Positions 37,007 through 45,986 of a stretch of DNA of 64,000 nt are shown here, piece after piece. Under the pieces are notes generated by a model. That model did not search any database. It had not been told where the DNA came from and saw nothing but the letters and a program-made list of their open reading frames with translations. A program made the translations under genes and the position numbers. The first letter of the stretch is position 1. Each line of letters starts with the position of its first letter. The DNA is from Ferruginibacter sp. (lineage in GTDB: Bacteria; Bacteroidota; Bacteroidia; Chitinophagales; Chitinophagaceae): contig NZ_JACMOO010000257.1 of NCBI RefSeq assembly GCF_014377975.1, positions 16,704 through 80,703 on the forward strand, given 5' to 3'.

Positions 37007-37554
37007 TTGTTATGTAACATTTTTCTTAATTCTAAAATTGCTGTACGCATTCTTGTTTTAACGGTGCCCAATGGTATACCCAGTTCTTTTGCAATTTCAT
37101 CCTGGGTAAATCCGTTAAAGTATGCCATATCTATGATAATGCGTTGTTCGGGTTTTAAATTAAATAATTGTTTTCGTATACCTAAGGAGTCAAATTTAAG
37201 ATGAGGATTGCTTGTATCCGGTAAATTATTTACGGAATTTTCATCGCCGGAGATTTTGCTTTGCTTTTTATATCCCTTGCTGCGCAATGTATCAATGGCA
37301 AGATTTCTGGTTAAATTCAGCATCCAGGTAAACAAACGTCCTTTTGACTGATCATATTGATTAAAATTATTCCAGATTTTTACAAACGCTTCCTGCAATA
37401 TATCTTCTGAAAGCATGATATCTTCTACCATTCTAACGATAATGTTGTTTAACGCACTCGCATAGTTATCGTATAAGTAGGAGAATGCCTGCTTATCCTG
37501 GCGCTGCAATAAAGCAACCAGCTCTTCCTCACTATATTTATTAACAGCTTCCAA
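37003..37554 (-). CDS. ECF RNA polymerase sigma factor (SigK-like)
   Basis: The 183-aa sigma-70 family protein has region 2 (FSYLYDNYASALNNIIVRMV, then SEDILQEAFVKIWNNF) and the core-binding/-10 helix RLFTWMLNLTRNLAIDTLRSK. Region 4 has a helix-turn-helix (FNGFTQDEIAKELGIPLGTVKTRMRTAILELRKML). Both regions are intact. It pairs with the RskA-like anti-sigma factor encoded by the overlapping next gene. The regulon is unknown; pairs of this type often respond to envelope or oxidative stress. Confidence 0.95.
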   Translation of the reverse strand: MEAVNKYSEEELVALLQRQDKQAFSYLYDNYASALNNIIVRMVEDIMLSEDILQEAFVKIWNNFNQYDQSKGRLFTWMLNLTRNLAIDTLRSKGYKKQSKISGDENSVNNLPDTSNPHLKFDSLGIRKQLFNLKPEQRIIIDMAYFNGFTQDEIAKELGIPLGTVKTRMRTAILELRKMLHNN

Positions 37555-37632
37555 AAAATGTATTGTTCTTAGTTTAAGTTGTTAAAAATAAAGCTATTTT
37601 AAATACCTTTTGTATAATTCAATAATTAAATA

Positions 37633-37974
37633 ATGTTATTAAAGGCTGTTTCTGTTTTACCTGTTACCAATATTACCGATGCCATTGATTTTTATAAATG
37701 CAAACTAGGTTTCAAAGGCTTAAATTTTGGCGATTATGCAATACTAAAATGTATGGAAGCCGAAATACATTTATCTATGGCCGATCCAGCTAAACAATTT
37801 ACACCTGGCGGCTGCTATATTTTTGTGGATAATATTGAAGATCTATACGCAGATTTTTCTGCAAAAAATTTAATTTTCCCAAGAGGACAACTGGTAAACA
37901 AACCCCGTGGTTTTAAAGAGTTTATTATTTTAGACAACAATGGTAACGTACTACGTTTTGGGCAAAAGAAATGA
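37633..37974 (+). CDS. VOC superfamily (glyoxalase/bleomycin-resistance fold) protein
   Basis: The 113-aa single-domain protein has the beta-alpha-beta-beta-beta vicinal-oxygen-chelate pattern: VLPVTNITDAIDFYKCKLGF, GGCYIFVDNIEDLYADFSAK and GFKEFIILDNNGNVLRFG. The last strand has Asp/Asn where metal-binding Glu commonly sits, closer to bleomycin-resistance-type binding proteins than to glyoxalase I. Substrate is unknown. It diverges from the sigma factor gene over 78 bp. Confidence 0.85.
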   Translation: MLLKAVSVLPVTNITDAIDFYKCKLGFKGLNFGDYAILKCMEAEIHLSMADPAKQFTPGGCYIFVDNIEDLYADFSAKNLIFPRGQLVNKPRGFKEFIILDNNGNVLRFGQKK

Positions 37975-38053
37975 GCCGTCTTCATCAACACAGGATTGCC
38001 GATGCTAAGATATCCAGGGAATTAATTTTTAAAATTTTATCATATGCAGGTTA

Positions 38054-38680
38054 CTATTTTAGATCAATGGCCTGCACTTCGTACACAGGGCTAAACAGGT
38101 ATATTTTGCCTGTGGCCAGCTCTTTGCATTTAAAACGCTTGCGAATTCTTTCTTCTTTTATGAAAATGCGGCCACCTTTTATAGTAAATTGTGCGCCTTC
38201 AGGCAGGGTTTCAATTAAAGTTATACCGTCCTTTTTCTTGTCATATTGATGCAATACCCTCAGCAATGCGGTATCGGCACAACTACTGGCAGCGGGGTTT
38301 TGCAAGGTTTTAAGTAAAGTACGCTGAATATCTGCAGGAAAAATATGCTTCGCTAAAAACTGCGCCAGTACTTTGCTGAATTCGTTCTTCCATTCCTGGC
38401 CATGGGCTAATACCCGGTGCCCGTATCGCTCAAAAGTAAATAAGTGTGCCAGCTCGTGTAAAAGCGTAATTAAAAAGGAGTAAGGGTTCAGATTGCCATT
38501 TACACTAATGCGGTGATTTTTGTTTTGGTATGAATTGCGATAATCGCCCAGCACCGATTTTCGTTCACGGGTGATCGTTAGCTGAACTTTATAATACATC
38601 AGGTAGTGACATACCTCGTCAAAACTACCATCGGGTAAATAATTTTTTAACTGGTGTAACGGTGCTTCCTGCTTAGGCAT
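38054..38680 (-). CDS. SprT-like domain metalloprotease-fold protein
   Basis: The 208-aa protein contains the zinc motif HELAH at residues 75-79 inside FLITLLHELAHLFTFERYGH, and a downstream HGQEWKNEF segment. These are the hallmarks of SprT/Spartan-like domains. The C-terminal third has RKRFKCKELATGKIYLFSP but only one Cys, so no zinc ribbon is present. Eukaryotic relatives cleave DNA-protein crosslinks; bacterial function is not established. It overlaps the next membrane protein gene (upstream on this strand) by eight bases, suggesting one transcript. Confidence 0.85.
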   Translation of the reverse strand: MPKQEAPLHQLKNYLPDGSFDEVCHYLMYYKVQLTITRERKSVLGDYRNSYQNKNHRISVNGNLNPYSFLITLLHELAHLFTFERYGHRVLAHGQEWKNEFSKVLAQFLAKHIFPADIQRTLLKTLQNPAASSCADTALLRVLHQYDKKKDGITLIETLPEGAQFTIKGGRIFIKEERIRKRFKCKELATGKIYLFSPVYEVQAIDLK

Positions 38681-39068
38681 TTTTTTGACGGTTCAATTTG
38701 GTAACCAGGATAACTTCTGCCACCAGGTAAATAAGGTACATAACCATGGACACAATAACGGTAGCCTTGCTAAACTTTTCCTTCATTAAAAGCCAATAAA
38801 CAAAAATAGCAATCATGCAGGCAAACATTTTTATCATCATGCCAGCCATTACACTGCGCACAAATACATGGGGGTTAGCATTTTGCAATGCCTTTTGCTG
38901 AATAAAAAACGTAATGAGTGTAAGTAATAGGAATAAAATATTGGCAATCTTCAACACATCAGTAACGATTCCCCATTTTACCAATAGTGTTTCACCCAAA
39001 ATAAAAAATCCATTGCAAATAATAAATACCAAAACCAATGGTAATAAAAATTTTTTTTGTGTCTTCAT
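38673..39068 (-). CDS. Four-helix membrane protein (131 aa)
   Basis: The 131-aa protein is predicted to cross the membrane four times (LLPLVLVFIICNGFFILG, ANILFLLLTLITFF, MIKMFACMIAIFVYWLL, VSMVMYLIYLVAEVILV). Similar proteins lie between atpZ/atpI-like genes and atpB in many Bacteroidota ATP synthase clusters, to my knowledge. Here no ATP synthase genes follow; a SprT-like gene takes that place. Function is unknown. The bactofilin gene lies 27 bp upstream on the same strand. Confidence 0.7.
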   Translation of the reverse strand: MKTQKKFLLPLVLVFIICNGFFILGETLLVKWGIVTDVLKIANILFLLLTLITFFIQQKALQNANPHVFVRSVMAGMMIKMFACMIAIFVYWLLMKEKFSKATVIVSMVMYLIYLVAEVILVTKLNRQKNA

Positions 39069-39095
39069 TAAATTACCATTGGTGATAAATTTTAT

Positions 39096-39518
39096 TTACT
39101 GGTTAACTGCTGTAGCCAGCTCAACATTTAACCCAACAATATTGCTAAGTTCTATAACACTGGCTCCCATTTGGCAACGTCCGTTAAAGGTTGCAGTTGG
39201 TTCTACTTCAAGCTTCCCTGTGCAAATATCACCATCCACTACACATTTACCGCGTAATTGCAGTACTTCTTTAACATCTATTTGTCCGGTTACTTTGCCT
39301 AGTACATCGGCATTTTTTCCCTTAATGGAACCATCAATTGTTCCGTCGGCTCCAACTAAAATCTTTGATTTAGAGCTAAGGTTGCCAACTAAGGTTCCAT
39401 CAATCCTTATGTCGCCGCTACTTTCGATATTTCCTTTAATAATGGTTCCGGCACCAATAATAGTTGTACTGCCTCCGGATATTTCGCAACCCGAAGATTT
39501 AGATTTTGAATTGAACAT
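39096..39518 (-). CDS. Bactofilin (polymer-forming cytoskeletal protein)
   Basis: The 140-aa protein is built almost entirely of short beta-helix repeats (TIIGAGTIIKGNIESSGDIR, GTLVGNLSSKSKILVGADG, GTIDGSIKGKNADVLGKVTG), as in bactofilins, which self-assemble into nucleotide-independent filaments at the membrane. It has a short disordered N-terminus (MFNSKSKSSGCE) for membrane attachment. It is 27 bp from the membrane protein gene and downstream, on the same strand, of the coiled-coil membrane protein gene. Together these genes probably act in cell-shape or envelope organisation. Confidence 0.92.
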   Translation of the reverse strand: MFNSKSKSSGCEISGGSTTIIGAGTIIKGNIESSGDIRIDGTLVGNLSSKSKILVGADGTIDGSIKGKNADVLGKVTGQIDVKEVLQLRGKCVVDGDICTGKLEVEPTATFNGRCQMGASVIELSNIVGLNVELATAVNQ

Positions 39519-39727
39519 GATAGCTGATTTTTTTAGGTTTGGAATTGGTTAGTCAAAATTTATTTTACAAAAAACTTATCTTTCAATAATAACAGTCAAG
39601 CAATATTGATTTATATCTCTATTTCTATTATACCTTCTATTTCTCTATTTACCGCACGCTTTAGACGAACAGCATTAAAACAACGATCAAATAGATTTGG
39701 TGGTATGCACACCGCAATAAATTTTTG

Positions 39728-40126
39728 CTATTCATTTGTATTATCTTCTTTTGGCAAGTCTAATTTGCTGGTATCCAGTGAAGGTATTTTTCCTTCCAGC
39801 ACTTTTTTTAGATCATCTAAATATTGCTGTTTAAATTTCATGGCATTTTCCATCGAATCAGCCCTTATTTTAAGTTGTCTGTATTCTCTTACCTGCCTTG
39901 CATCGCCGTACCCTACTCCAGGCAAATAATATTTTATGGGCGTAAAAACAATAAGGGCAACTGTTAAAATAGTGAAAAACACAAATACACTACTCAGGAT
40001 AATATACACGCTAAGCCTGCTTAAACGAAACTTTACCACTTCTTCATAAGTATCCTCATTCATTACTACCAGCAGATACCTGTTGCGTAAACGTTTTAAT
40101 GTATTGTTTCCTTCTAAGAGGGCCAT
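39728..40126 (-). CDS. Membrane protein with coiled coil, M23-peptidase N-terminus-like
   Basis: The 132-aa protein has a cytoplasmic N-terminus (LLEGNNTLKRLRNRYLLVVM), one transmembrane helix (about 35-62, YIILSSVFVFFTILTVALIVFT) and a periplasmic coiled coil ending PSLDTSKLDLPKEDNTNE. It resembles the N-terminal anchor of Bacteroidota M23 endopeptidases but lacks the peptidase domain. The same small protein is, I believe, commonly found beside bactofilin in Chitinophagaceae, which argues against truncation. It may serve as a bactofilin membrane partner. It diverges from porW. Confidence 0.68.
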   Translation of the reverse strand: MALLEGNNTLKRLRNRYLLVVMNEDTYEEVVKFRLSRLSVYIILSSVFVFFTILTVALIVFTPIKYYLPGVGYGDARQVREYRQLKIRADSMENAMKFKQQYLDDLKKVLEGKIPSLDTSKLDLPKEDNTNE

Positions 40127-40227
40127 ATTTCTGTATTGGATGTTAAAAATAAGAAACGAAAGGCATTATCCGATAGTAATTGGTAAAAATAACCGATATT
40201 TATCCGCATTATTTTAAACAATTATTC

Positions 40228-43200
40228 ATGCAAAAAAGGATCTTATTCAGGCTATTGTTATCATCAGTTTTATTCACCTGTGTACATGTTGTTTTTGCAC
40301 AACCTGCCTGGACAATTAATTTGCTGGATTCTTCTAAAAGATCGAAAAAATTTGAAGAACGAAAATTAGGTTCCGAAAAAATGGCTGACAAAAAATTCAC
40401 GAAATTGCGGCATATTTTTCAAAATAATTATACCCATTTTAACTACTATTATAATGCCCATAATAAAATAAATACTGTTATTGAAAGGGCAAAAGCAGCA
40501 CAAAAAGACGACTATACCAAACTACTCCGGTATTATCCATATAGCCTGGAAAATACCGCTACCCAAAAAACAGAACTGGACTCGGTAATTTATAAAGCCA
40601 CCGCGGGTATTTTACTGCATGACCTTCGTAATGACTGGGTGGACAATATGTATTTATTAATGGGGCAGGCTTATTTTTTTCGCAAAGATTTTGATTCTGC
40701 GGCGGCTACTTTTCAATTCATTAACTACAATCTTTTTCCGCGTAAAAAAGATGAAGATGATAACCACGTTGTAGGTACCAGGTCGGCATCAAGTAGCGGC
40801 AACCTTAGCATTGCCAACAAAGAAAAACAAAACATTCTTCAGAAACTTACGGCACAGCCACCCAGTAGAAATGATGCGCTGATATGGATGATACTTACGT
40901 TGATTGAACAAAATGAACTGGGAGAGGCCGCCTCCCTGATCAATACTTTACAACACGATGATAATTTACCAAAACGCCTGGTAAACGACCTGGCAGAAGT
41001 AAACGCTTACTGGTTTTACAAACAAAATATCTACGACAGTGCGGCTACACACCTGGAAGCTGCATTAAGTAATGCGCCCACAAAACAAGACCAGGCAAGA
41101 TCAGAATACCTGCTGGCACAATTGTATGAAGCCACGCATAAGTTTGATAAAGCTTCTTTTTTTTACAACCAGGCATCAAAACATACTACCGACCCGCTGA
41201 TGGATATTTATGCCCAGTTGAACAATGCAAAAATGATGAAAGGCACGGACTCTGTGGAACTGAAAAAAAGTATTGACAACCTGGTACACATGACCAAAAA
41301 AGATAAGTTTGAACCTTACCGCGATATCATTTATTATTCTGCCGGGGATTTATCAATGCAGCGGCCAGACAGCAATGCAGCGATATTTTATTACAATAAA
41401 AGTCTGCATTACAACGAAGCCAATATATCTTATAAAAACAAAGCTTTTTTACAATTGGCAGATATAGGCTACAACCGAAAGCAGTACAAGATGGCCTATG
41501 CGATGTATGACAGCCTGCAGGTAAGCGATACTTTATTAACTGATCGCTTACCGCAGATAGAGGAACGAAAAAGTGCCTTGTCAAAAATTGTAGAAAAAAT
41601 TATCATTATTGAAAGAGAAGATAGTTTACAAAAAATAGCAGCCATGTCATTGGCAGACAGAACTTTTTTTATAAAAAAATTAGCCAAACAATATCGTAAA
41701 TTAAATGGATCAAAAGAAGAGGAAAGCGATAACGGATCAATGCCCCTTAGTTTTGATAATAATAAAAATCAACCGACGGACCTTTTCTCTGCCAGCAGTA
41801 AAGGAGATTGGTATTTTGACAACGCTGCTATGAAATCAAAAGGGCTGAGTGAATTTAAAAGAAAATGGGGTAGCAGAACCAATACGGATAACTGGAGAAG
41901 AAAAAGTGCAGCCGCAACAATTCCAAAAAATGAAAGTATAGTTACTCCGCCAGACTTGGGTGGTGCAGACATGGATGCAGTTTCAGCAAAAATTGCTGTT
42001 GAGGCACTGATTTTAAAAGACAAGAAAGATGTAGAAAATACGGCTGAAGAAAAAATTAAACAACCGGAAGACCAAAGCTTTGAAGGATTAATGGCTAACC
42101 TTCCTTTGACACCAGAAAAATTAGCAGAGAGCAATACCCTTTTATCAATTAATTTATTTGATCTGGCAAAATTATACCAGAGCAGTCTTGAAGATTATCA
42201 GCAGGCCATCACTGGTTATAATCAGTCTTTACAACGTTTTCCCGATTCATTGTATGAGGGGGATATTTATCTTGGCCTGTATTATTGCTACACTAAATTG
42301 GGCAACGCAGAAAAAGCAGCGTATTATAAAAGTATTTTGAATACCAAATTTGCTGCAAGCCCTTCCAATAAATTATTAACAAACCCGCCTTCAACCGCGA
42401 TAAGTAAAAAAAATGAGGCAGGAACCAAACAGTATGAAGCCATTTACAATTTATTTATAGAAGGTAAATTTGACGAAGCACTTGCCGGAAAAAAAATGGC
42501 TGACAGCCTGTATGGTAATAATTACTGGAGCCCGCAACTACTGTATATCGAAGCGGTATATCATGTAAAAAAACAGGAAGATAGCCTGGCTATTGAAACA
42601 CTGAACCATTTAATAACCCTTTATCCAAAAGCACCGCTTAAATCAAAAGCAGAGCGGATGATAGACGTTTTAAAAAGAAGAAAATCTATCGAAAGTTATT
42701 TAACAGCACTTAAAATTACGAGGGCAAAAGAAGAGGATGTAATAGCCACACCCAAAAATAAGCTGGTAAGAAATGATTTAAACCTGATTGTATCGCCGAA
42801 ACTTTTTGACAGCAGCAAGACCGTACTGCCAGGTAAACAGCCTGTAACAAAAGATTCCGCTAAAAAAGTAGCGGCTGTTATAACCAACGGACCATTTACT
42901 TTTAATATGACAACACCGCAAAATGTAGTGATAGTATTAGACAAAGTAGATGGCACATATATCAACGAAGCGAAAAATGCTTTTACCAGGTTTGTGGCAG
43001 AAAATTTCAGGAATCAGGCTATCACCGTTACAAAAACGGCTGTTGATAAAGATGTTTCTTTAGTAGTTTTCACTTCTTTTGCCAATGCGGAAGCAGCGAT
43101 GCAGTTTTTATACAAGGTTAAAAAGGCTGCACCGGATGAAGTATCCTGGTTACCTGCTGCCAAATATTCGTTCCTGATAATTTCTGATATTAACCTTGAA

Positions 43201-43272
43201 TTGCTGCAAAACAATAAACATTTAAAAGAGTATAAAGACCTTTTAAACAAACAATTTCCCGGTAAATTTTAA
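40228..43272 (+). CDS. porW: PorW/SprE-like type IX secretion system lipoprotein-like TPR protein
   Basis: The protein has about 1014 aa from MQKRILFRLLLSSVLFTCVH (signal peptide, cleavage near VFAQ). The track start at 40180 adds 16 residues without signal character. It contains many tetratricopeptide repeats (for example YLLMGQAYFFRKDFDSAAAT, ARSEYLLAQLYEATHKFDKA and GDIYLGLYYCYTKLGNAEKA). The opening KKFEERKLGSEKMADKKFT and NYTHFNYYYNAHNKIN matches PorW/SprE proteins, needed for T9SS function and gliding in Flavobacterium and Porphyromonas. No lipobox Cys is obvious at the signal cleavage site. Confidence 0.9.
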   Translation: MQKRILFRLLLSSVLFTCVHVVFAQPAWTINLLDSSKRSKKFEERKLGSEKMADKKFTKLRHIFQNNYTHFNYYYNAHNKINTVIERAKAAQKDDYTKLLRYYPYSLENTATQKTELDSVIYKATAGILLHDLRNDWVDNMYLLMGQAYFFRKDFDSAAATFQFINYNLFPRKKDEDDNHVVGTRSASSSGNLSIANKEKQNILQKLTAQPPSRNDALIWMILTLIEQNELGEAASLINTLQHDDNLPKRLVNDLAEVNAYWFYKQNIYDSAATHLEAALSNAPTKQDQARSEYLLAQLYEATHKFDKASFFYNQASKHTTDPLMDIYAQLNNAKMMKGTDSVELKKSIDNLVHMTKKDKFEPYRDIIYYSAGDLSMQRPDSNAAIFYYNKSLHYNEANISYKNKAFLQLADIGYNRKQYKMAYAMYDSLQVSDTLLTDRLPQIEERKSALSKIVEKIIIIEREDSLQKIAAMSLADRTFFIKKLAKQYRKLNGSKEEESDNGSMPLSFDNNKNQPTDLFSASSKGDWYFDNAAMKSKGLSEFKRKWGSRTNTDNWRRKSAAATIPKNESIVTPPDLGGADMDAVSAKIAVEALILKDKKDVENTAEEKIKQPEDQSFEGLMANLPLTPEKLAESNTLLSINLFDLAKLYQSSLEDYQQAITGYNQSLQRFPDSLYEGDIYLGLYYCYTKLGNAEKAAYYKSILNTKFAASPSNKLLTNPPSTAISKKNEAGTKQYEAIYNLFIEGKFDEALAGKKMADSLYGNNYWSPQLLYIEAVYHVKKQEDSLAIETLNHLITLYPKAPLKSKAERMIDVLKRRKSIESYLTALKITRAKEEDVIATPKNKLVRNDLNLIVSPKLFDSSKTVLPGKQPVTKDSAKKVAAVITNGPFTFNMTTPQNVVIVLDKVDGTYINEAKNAFTRFVAENFRNQAITVTKTAVDKDVSLVVFTSFANAEAAMQFLYKVKKAAPDEVSWLPAAKYSFLIISDINLELLQNNKHLKEYKDLLNKQFPGKF

Positions 43273-43352
43273 TAGCTTGCAGGTCTTTAAACAAGAAAAA
43301 GACAGAGTAATCTTTGCAATGAATTACACTCTAAAAATCTGAAAATACTATA

Positions 43353-45797
43353 ATGAAAAAACCAGTAAAAATGTTATGGCGTGTTTTTTTTGGTGGCCTG
43401 CTGCTGCTGATTTTAATATTTACCGCAGCCAACTTTGGATTATTGGGTAAGATGCCTTCTTTAAAAGAACTCGAAAATCCTGAAGCCGATTTGGCCAGTG
43501 AAGTGTATTCATCTGATGGTAAACTGATGGGTAAATATTATGCAGAAAACCGCAGCGAGGTAAAATACAACGAAATTTCACCCAACATTATTCATGCGTT
43601 GGTAGCCACCGAAGATCAGAATTTTTATGATCACTCCGGTATTGATGCAAGGGCTGTTGCCCGGGCGGTTATAAAACTTGGTACCGATGGCGGCGGGAGC
43701 CCTATTACGCAGCAGCTGGCAAAAAATATGCTGGGCCAGGGAAAGGGGAATGTATTTAAAAGAGGAACACAAAAAATAAAAGAATGGGTAATTGCTGTAA
43801 AGCTGGAACGTAATTTTACCAAGGAAGAAATTATTACACTTTACCTCAACCGGGCATCCTGGGGTAACCTTTATGGAATTCGAAACGCAGCCAGAGCCTA
43901 TTTTCAAAAAGACCCTATTGATTTAAATATTGAAGAAGCGGCTGTGTTGGTAGGTATGTTAAAAGGTTTTATTTACGATCCTATCCGACACCCAAGTGCC
44001 TCGCTTAACAGACGCAATACCGTTATAGAAAGAATGGTGGATTGTAAACAACATTATCTTACGGATGAACAGGCAAACAAATACAAAGCAAAACCCCTGA
44101 TTACCAATTTTAAAAAAGCAGATGATAATGTGGGCATCGCTCCTTATTTCCGTTTTGCAGTGGCCGACAAAATGAAGGACTGGTGCAAAAAACATAAAAA
44201 TCCAAAAACAGGCGAAAACTATGATTTATACAGGGATGGGTTAAGGGTTTATACAACCATTAATGCTAAAATGCAGCAATATGCAGAAGAATCGGTAGTA
44301 CAGCAAATGCCCATCATCCAAAAAAAACTAAATGCCTATTTAAAAACCGCCAGTGATAAAACATGGAAAGAACATGAAAATGTAATACAATCAGCAATGA
44401 GAACCAGCGAACGCTGGAAGAATCTGAAAGAAGAGGAAATGAAGGATGCAGATATAAAAAAGTCGTTTTTGGCAAAAGTAAAAATGAAAGTATTTGCGTG
44501 GAATGCAAAAAAAGAACTGGATACGGTACTGTCACCAAGGGATTCTATTATTTATCACCATCAATTGCTGCAGACCTCTTTTGTAGCAATGGATCCCAAA
44601 ACCGGTGAAGTTAAATGCTGGGTTGGTGGCAATGATTTTAAATGGTTTAAATATGATCACGTTACAGCCAGCAGGCAGGTGGGTTCTACAATCAAACCGC
44701 TTATATATGCGTTGGCGGTACAGGATGCGGGCTACACGCCTTCCACCATTATTGAAGGAGGTGCAGTGCAATATGGTAAAGAAATGAAAACATTTTATGG
44801 AGGTGGCGGCACGCTCGCTAATTGCCTGGCCTTTTCCAAAAATACTGCCTCAGTACGGCTCACAAATATGTTGGGTGTTAACCGGGTAATTGAATTTGCA
44901 AAGAGTGTGGGTATTAGTGCGCCGCTGCCGCCCTATATTTCCCTTTCGCTGGGCGCAGCAGAAATACCGCTGTTACAAATGCTGCAGGCTTATACAATGT
45001 TTCCTAATAAAGGATTTAATACGGAGCCAGTGTTCATCAGTCGCATTGTAGATAAGAACGGGAATTTACTGGAAGACTTTACCCAGGTAAACAGCAAGCA
45101 GGTAATGAGCGAACAAGACGCCTTTACGATGGTAAAACTAATGGAAGGCGTTGTAGAAATTGGTACAGGACGTTCTTTAAACAATTATAATATTCCTGTT
45201 CAGAAAGCGGGGAAAACGGGTACAACTAATTTTAATACAGATGGCTGGTTTATTGGCTATACACCCGAATTGCTCGCTGGCACCTGGGTTGGCTGCGATG
45301 ATCCTTTTATCAGGATATATTCTGGCACAAGTGGTGGTAATGAAATGGCATTGCCTAAATGGGGATATTTTATGAAGAAAGTGTACGGCGACAAAAGTTT
45401 AGGATTTGGTAAAATAAAAGAGTTTGCTGAACCGGCCCAAATGTCAAAGGATCCTATTTATGCCGATCAGAATTTTAAAGATATTGTTAACAGTGGCGAC
45501 AGCAGCAATAATCCGGAAGATTTAGGTAATGGTGGCGCAGGCGATTTTATTGTTGAACCTTCCACAGAAAATAAAGGCAACCAAATTCCTGTTGAAAGCC
45601 AGTTTGGAGATAGCAAAATAGATACCAGCCCAAAGGCAAAAAGCAAACCTGATTTACCTTTATCAACTCCTAAATTTACAGAGCCGCAAAAAGACGCCAA
45701 AGCAGTGATGCCGGTGCCTATAAAAGCAGCGGATGATAAAAATAAAAAGGTTGTAGTACCTGATAAGTTAAAACCAGTTAAAAAAAATGATTACTAA
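43353..45797 (+). CDS. Class A penicillin-binding protein 1A
   Basis: This 814-aa bifunctional peptidoglycan synthase has a membrane anchor at about 10-30. The GT51 transglycosylase has VATEDQNFYDHSGID (catalytic Glu at about 87), GGSPITQQLAKN and the second-Glu region KEWVIAVKLERNFTKEEI. The transpeptidase has GSTIKP with the active-site Ser at about 445, SKNTAS (SxN-like) and KTGTT. The C-terminal tail is Pro/Lys/Asp-rich and low complexity (PDLPLSTPKFTEPQKDAK), as in many Bacteroidota PBP1a proteins. All catalytic motifs are intact. It follows porW after 80 bp, in the same direction. Confidence 0.96.
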   Translation: MKKPVKMLWRVFFGGLLLLILIFTAANFGLLGKMPSLKELENPEADLASEVYSSDGKLMGKYYAENRSEVKYNEISPNIIHALVATEDQNFYDHSGIDARAVARAVIKLGTDGGGSPITQQLAKNMLGQGKGNVFKRGTQKIKEWVIAVKLERNFTKEEIITLYLNRASWGNLYGIRNAARAYFQKDPIDLNIEEAAVLVGMLKGFIYDPIRHPSASLNRRNTVIERMVDCKQHYLTDEQANKYKAKPLITNFKKADDNVGIAPYFRFAVADKMKDWCKKHKNPKTGENYDLYRDGLRVYTTINAKMQQYAEESVVQQMPIIQKKLNAYLKTASDKTWKEHENVIQSAMRTSERWKNLKEEEMKDADIKKSFLAKVKMKVFAWNAKKELDTVLSPRDSIIYHHQLLQTSFVAMDPKTGEVKCWVGGNDFKWFKYDHVTASRQVGSTIKPLIYALAVQDAGYTPSTIIEGGAVQYGKEMKTFYGGGGTLANCLAFSKNTASVRLTNMLGVNRVIEFAKSVGISAPLPPYISLSLGAAEIPLLQMLQAYTMFPNKGFNTEPVFISRIVDKNGNLLEDFTQVNSKQVMSEQDAFTMVKLMEGVVEIGTGRSLNNYNIPVQKAGKTGTTNFNTDGWFIGYTPELLAGTWVGCDDPFIRIYSGTSGGNEMALPKWGYFMKKVYGDKSLGFGKIKEFAEPAQMSKDPIYADQNFKDIVNSGDSSNNPEDLGNGGAGDFIVEPSTENKGNQIPVESQFGDSKIDTSPKAKSKPDLPLSTPKFTEPQKDAKAVMPVPIKAADDKNKKVVVPDKLKPVKKNDY

Positions 45798-45910
45798 AAA
45801 TTAAGGTTCAGGGACAAAATGAATGAGTTTAGTTTTTTGTAGCTTTTGACTTTTATTACCGCTTGAAAAATCCTCCTGCGCCAATTATACGGATGATACA
45901 AATAAAATCT

Positions 45911-45958
45911 TTTTTAATAAAAAAACGTGCTCATTACAGCACGTTTTTTTATTAAAAG
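45911..45958. terminator. Bidirectional terminator between PBP1A and porU2
   Basis: A nearly perfect 20-bp stem, TTTTAATAAAAAAACGTGCT / AGCACGTTTTTTTATTAAAA, with a six-base loop. The A/T arms supply T-runs on both strands, so it can end the PBP gene (+) and the porU2 gene (-). Confidence 0.9.
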
Positions 45959-45986
45959 CTTTGCAGTGATTGCATTTATTTTTTCA

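Noticed and set aside
37971-38249. 92-aa + strand ORF overlapping the VOC stop
   Set aside because: It is mostly antisense to the SprT-like gene and its sequence has no domain character.
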